A model generated the notes under the pieces. That model was not told where the DNA came from, did no database searches, and was given only the letters and a program-made list of their open reading frames with translations. This document shows, piece by piece, positions 18,310 through 20,728 of a stretch of 20,728 nucleotides of DNA. The stretch is from Parvularia atlantis. Lineage: Eukaryota > Opisthokonta > Rotosphaerida. The stretch lies in the NCBI GenBank assembly GCA_943704415.1, contig CALSCO010001437.1:1-20728 (forward strand), read 5' to 3'. The number at the start of each line of letters is the position of its first letter. Position 1 is the first letter of the stretch. A program made the position numbers and the translations under genes.

Positions 18310-20046
18310 ATGGCCACCGAGCACGCGCCGACGACGACGACGGTGCCGCGGGCGCGCGCTCGCAGACTGCGCTCACACACGGGTGCACGCCAAGCAGATG
18401 CACCAGGACGAAAACCACGCGCCGGCACTGGCCGTCAAGACCGCCGCGGTGGGTCCGACCGCGGCCGCCGCCGCCGTCGCGGGCGCCGTCCCCGTCGGGG
18501 CCGGGCTCAAGCGGCAGGTGCTCGGCGACGTCAACCGGGTGGTGGTGCGCGATCGCCTGTCCTTCTCCTCTGGCCGCCCTCCTGACGCAAGGCACGGAAA
18601 GGCCGAGCCGCCGCACAAGGTCGTCAAGGTCACGGCGAGGGACACGGCGTCCAGTGCGCTCGTCGTCGCGCCCACAACCGCCACCGGGCGCGTCAAGATC
18701 GCTGTCAAGCCGGCCGCCATCGTCACCGCACCTGCCGCAGCACCCGCCGCACTGGCAGCACCAGCCGCCACGCCCCTCGCCGTCGTCACGCCGACCGACG
18801 TGCTCATTGCCGACAACGCGGCCGAGAGCAGCATCGTGCGGCGGCGGCAGGTGCGTTGCGCGCGGCAGGTGAATTTCCCACCCCGCTCACCCGCACGGCG
18901 CAGGCGAACGGGCCGTCGCGCGTGCGGCAGATCAACGAGGCGCACCTGCTCGACATCGCCCGGCTCGGCATCGATAACATCGACAACAAGGCCGGCGCGA
19001 CGCCCGAGGACGAGCCCGAGTACGCCATGGCCGCGTTCAAGTACATGCAGGAGATCGAGGTGCGCCCTCGATCAGCGCTCGCCCACCCGCTCAACACCTG
19101 CCCGCGCAGGTCAAACACATGCCCGACCAGGACTACATGCGCGGGCAGAACGACCTCAGCTGGCGCATGCGCGCGACGCTCGTCGACTGGCTCACGGGCG
19201 TGCACTGGCGCTACTCGATGGTGCGCGTCCCTTCCTCACCACCCGCTCGCCCGCCGCTCACGCCGGCGCAGTCGTCCGAGTCGCTCTTCCTGTGCGTCAA
19301 CATTGTCGACCGCTTCCTCTCCGTGGACAGCGTGCCCCGAGTGCAGCTGCAGCTCGTCGGCGTTGTGGCGCTGCTGCTGGCAGCCAAGGTGCGCGGCGGC
19401 CCTCACCGTCCGCTGACGCTAACACACGCGTCCGCGCGCGCAGTACGAGGAGATCTACCCGCCCGACATCAAGCAGCTGTGCTACCTGTGCGAGAACTCC
19501 TACACGCCCGCGGACATTATCCGGATGGAGGCGCGCATTTTCGCGGCGCTCAAGTTCAGTCTGGGCATGCCGACGCCGATCGTCTTCCTGCGGCGCGTGT
19601 CCAAGGTGCGCGCGCGGCGTGCACCGGGAAAGGTGGCTGACCGCGCTCGTCGCAGGCCGAGGACGAGCAGTTTGCGACGCGCATCATCGGCAAATACCTG
19701 ATCGAGACGACGATCCTGAGCGAACGCTTCCTGCACTACACGCCCTCACTCATCGCCGCGGCGGCGATGCTCGCGGCGCGGCGGATCCGGCAGACGGCCG
19801 AGTGGGTGCGTCGCGCTAGGGCGGCACCAGTGGCGCACAGCTGACGGCCCCTCGCAGGACACGAAGATGGAGTACTACAGCGGGTACAGCGCCGACGAGC
19901 TGCAACCGTGCATCGACGACATGGTCGCGTTCCTCAACAGCAACCAGCGCTTCCGCTCGGTCTACCGCAAGTACAACAGCAGCCAGTTCTACCGCGCGTC
20001 GCAGTACGTCGAGCAGCACATGCGCCAGCACAATGGCAACTTCTGA
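18310..20046 (+). CDS. mitotic B-type cyclin
   Basis: A 456-residue cyclin B, the partner that activates Cdk1 to drive mitosis. Exons: 18310-18342, 18398-18850, 18904-19059, 19110-19220, 19272-19388, 19444-19605, 19656-19805 and 19858-20046. The cyclin box is complete: EYAMAAFKYMQE, MRATLVDWL (residues 234-242), ESLFLCVNIVDRFLS, LQLVGVVALLLAAKYEEIYP, then the second fold (FLRRVSKAEDEQF, HYTPSLIAAAAMLAARR, KYNSSQFYRAS). The first 160 residues are disordered and Ala-rich. They include a D-box-like RQVLGDVN (residues 50-57), whose Asn is one position nearer than in RxxLxxxxN. Seven introns are 50-55 nt, all GT-AG. A stretch within exon 2 (18542-18598) could be a further 57-nt intron, since it has GTGCGC, CCTGACGC and an AAAG end and keeps frame. 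Confidence 0.93.
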
Positions 20047-20282
20047 GCTAGGGTGGCTTGTGTGTTGCGCGCGTGTGTTGGCCCTCCCCCCCTCCTCGCG
20101 GCCGGGATGTTTTGTGGTGGTGCGGCCCTGTACACGACCACCAATGCACCACGTGGCACAAGCCACACGCGATCTGTAACGCCTCTTACAAAAGTGCCTA
20201 TTTAAACCTAAACTGAACTCCTTGTGTCACTGTGGAGCCGAGTCGTCCTTGGTGGCACCTTTCTCCGGGCCCGAGGCAGCCT
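20047..20282. other. spacer after cyclin; 3' flank of the transposon remnant
   Basis: No coding sequence seen. It begins GC- and GT-rich with a run of C, then turns AT-rich around 20185-20215 (CTTACAAAAG, TATTTAAACC), unlike the rest of the window. It holds the cyclin 3' UTR and probably the end of the Fanzor-bearing element, but I can see no element terminus. Confidence 0.35.
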
Positions 20283-20298
20283 CAGGGGTTTCCCCCTG
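20283..20298 (-). ncRNA. GAAA-capped hairpin, possible guide-RNA scaffold end
   Basis: On the minus strand CAGGGG-GAAA-CCCCTG forms a perfect 6-bp stem with a GNRA tetraloop, 2 bp after the TGA (20303-20301) that follows the Fanzor RDINGARN motif. A second small stem (GAGG-CTG-CCTC) follows. TnpB and Fanzor guide RNAs come from the 3' end and flank of their gene, so the position fits. This is inference only. Confidence 0.35.
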
Positions 20299-20537
20299 CA
20301 TCACGAGCAGTGCTCGTGGTTCCGTGCGCCGTTGATGTCGCGTCCCACAGCAGTGCCGCACGACTTGCCGCCGAGGGCACCAGCCGCACGTTTTGCTGGT
20401 GTACGACTCGTCGACGGTACTCGCGTGCCTTGTCGAGTAGCCGGCGCTTGAACGCGTAGTGCCGCCAGGTGAGCATCTGGCGGACGACCTTCTTGTTGAT
20501 CACGCGCTTCTTGGTGCCCTTCTTCTTGATCATCTGC

Positions 20538-20543
20538 TGCGTC
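20538..20543 (+). repeat. target-site duplication, left copy (TGCGTC)
   Basis: The hexamer TGCGTC directly abuts the palindrome on the left and is repeated at 20599-20604 on the right. Confidence 0.75.
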
Positions 20544-20598
20544 ATATATAAAGGGGAGGATACGCTATCCCGGATAGCGTATCCTCCCCTTTATATAT
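20544..20598. mobile_element. 55-bp perfect palindrome with 6-bp target duplication
   Basis: Two 27-bp arms (20544-20570 and 20572-20598) are exact reverse complements around a single C at 20571. The ends read ATATATAAAGGGG. TGCGTC occurs on both sides (20538-20543 and 20599-20604), as expected of a target-site duplication. Each arm also contains its own smaller inverted repeat (GGATA-CGC-TATCC and GGATA-GCG-TATCC). It looks like a minimal MITE: terminal repeats and nothing between. It interrupts the Fanzor gene right after FETQ; the 61 bp of insert plus duplication shift the frame. I see no second copy in the window. Confidence 0.85.
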
Positions 20599-20604
20599 TG
20601 CGTC
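20599..20604 (+). repeat. target-site duplication, right copy (TGCGTC)
   Basis: Direct repeat of 20538-20543 abutting the right end of the palindrome. The minus-strand text GACGCA belongs to the Fanzor codons for T-Q on both sides. Confidence 0.75.
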
Positions 20605-20728
20605 TCGAAAGACGGGAGGAGAATAACGTCGAAGTTCTCGACCAGGTGCTTTGCGAGCTTGCGGTGGACGTCGTCGACCCTGTTCTCGATCTGCTCGCGG
20701 ATGCGCGCGGCGACGCGGCGGAGGCGGT

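Larger units (their letters stand above)
20301..20728 (-). pseudogene. decayed Fanzor (eukaryotic TnpB-like) gene, C-terminal part
   Basis: Remnant of a Fanzor, the eukaryotic RNA-guided RuvC nuclease carried by DNA transposons; it runs off the right edge. In minus-strand order: NRVDDVHRKLAKHLVENFDVILLPSFETQ in pieces (HLVENFDVILLPSFET holds the RuvC-II Glu), then a 55-bp palindromic insert, then GTKKRVINKKVVRQMLTWRH and YAFKRRLLDKAREY. After this come DESYTSKTCGWC (first zinc knuckle) and, in another frame, RDINGARNHEH with the RuvC-III Asp. The second zinc knuckle is largely missing, so small deletions or frameshifts lie between these blocks. An ATG at 20545 opens an 87-codon frame, but this is an accident of the insertion. 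It shows no introns, unlike every neighbour. The family call rests on the FET, TSKTCG and RDxNGARN motifs. Confidence 0.82.

Overview
The window looks like a compact, very GC-rich, intron-dense nuclear genome, most likely fungal. I count about 15 spliced protein genes in 20.7 kb, plus a broken transposon gene at the right edge. About 80 introns can be placed by conserved protein frames. Most are 39-78 nt, with a GTGCGC/GTGCGT-type donor, a CTNAC-like branch site 15-35 nt before the end, and a CAG acceptor. Fungal traits are the VMA21, VPS71, Dbr1, AKR7-type reductase and B-type cyclin proteins and the short introns. I cannot fix the phylum. All exon coordinates come from reading frame, phase and family conservation by eye.

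Layout, left to right: (1) an unrecognised, probably mitochondrial protein on minus, cut by the left edge, divergent from an ISOC-type isochorismatase-fold hydrolase; (2) an enoyl-CoA hydratase on minus, divergent from a TMEM144-like membrane protein, with VMA21 only 38 bp behind it; (3) a 527-bp spacer rich in inverted repeats, then two unrecognised low-complexity proteins on plus; (4) VPS71/ZNHIT1 (SWR1 complex) on minus, divergent from a mitochondrial membrane/coiled-coil protein; (5) DBR1 lariat-debranching enzyme and an Artemis-like SNM1 nuclease in tandem on minus; (6) an AKR7-like aldo-keto reductase on plus, divergent from Artemis across 71 bp holding a perfect TTTGGCGCCAAA palindrome; (7) an acyl-CoA thioesterase followed after 43 bp by a membrane-anchored short-chain dehydrogenase, both minus; (8) a mitotic B-type cyclin on plus; (9) a decayed Fanzor (eukaryotic TnpB) gene on minus.

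The genes are housekeeping genes packed in alternating divergent and convergent pairs, not one pathway. The most unusual signals are: a 55-bp perfect palindrome flanked by 6-bp direct repeats inside the Fanzor gene, with a GAAA-capped hairpin just 3' of that gene where a guide RNA would be expected; at least five GC-AG introns, two of them in the DBR1 gene itself; two textbook E2F-type sites; and very small first exons (6, 12 and 13 nt).
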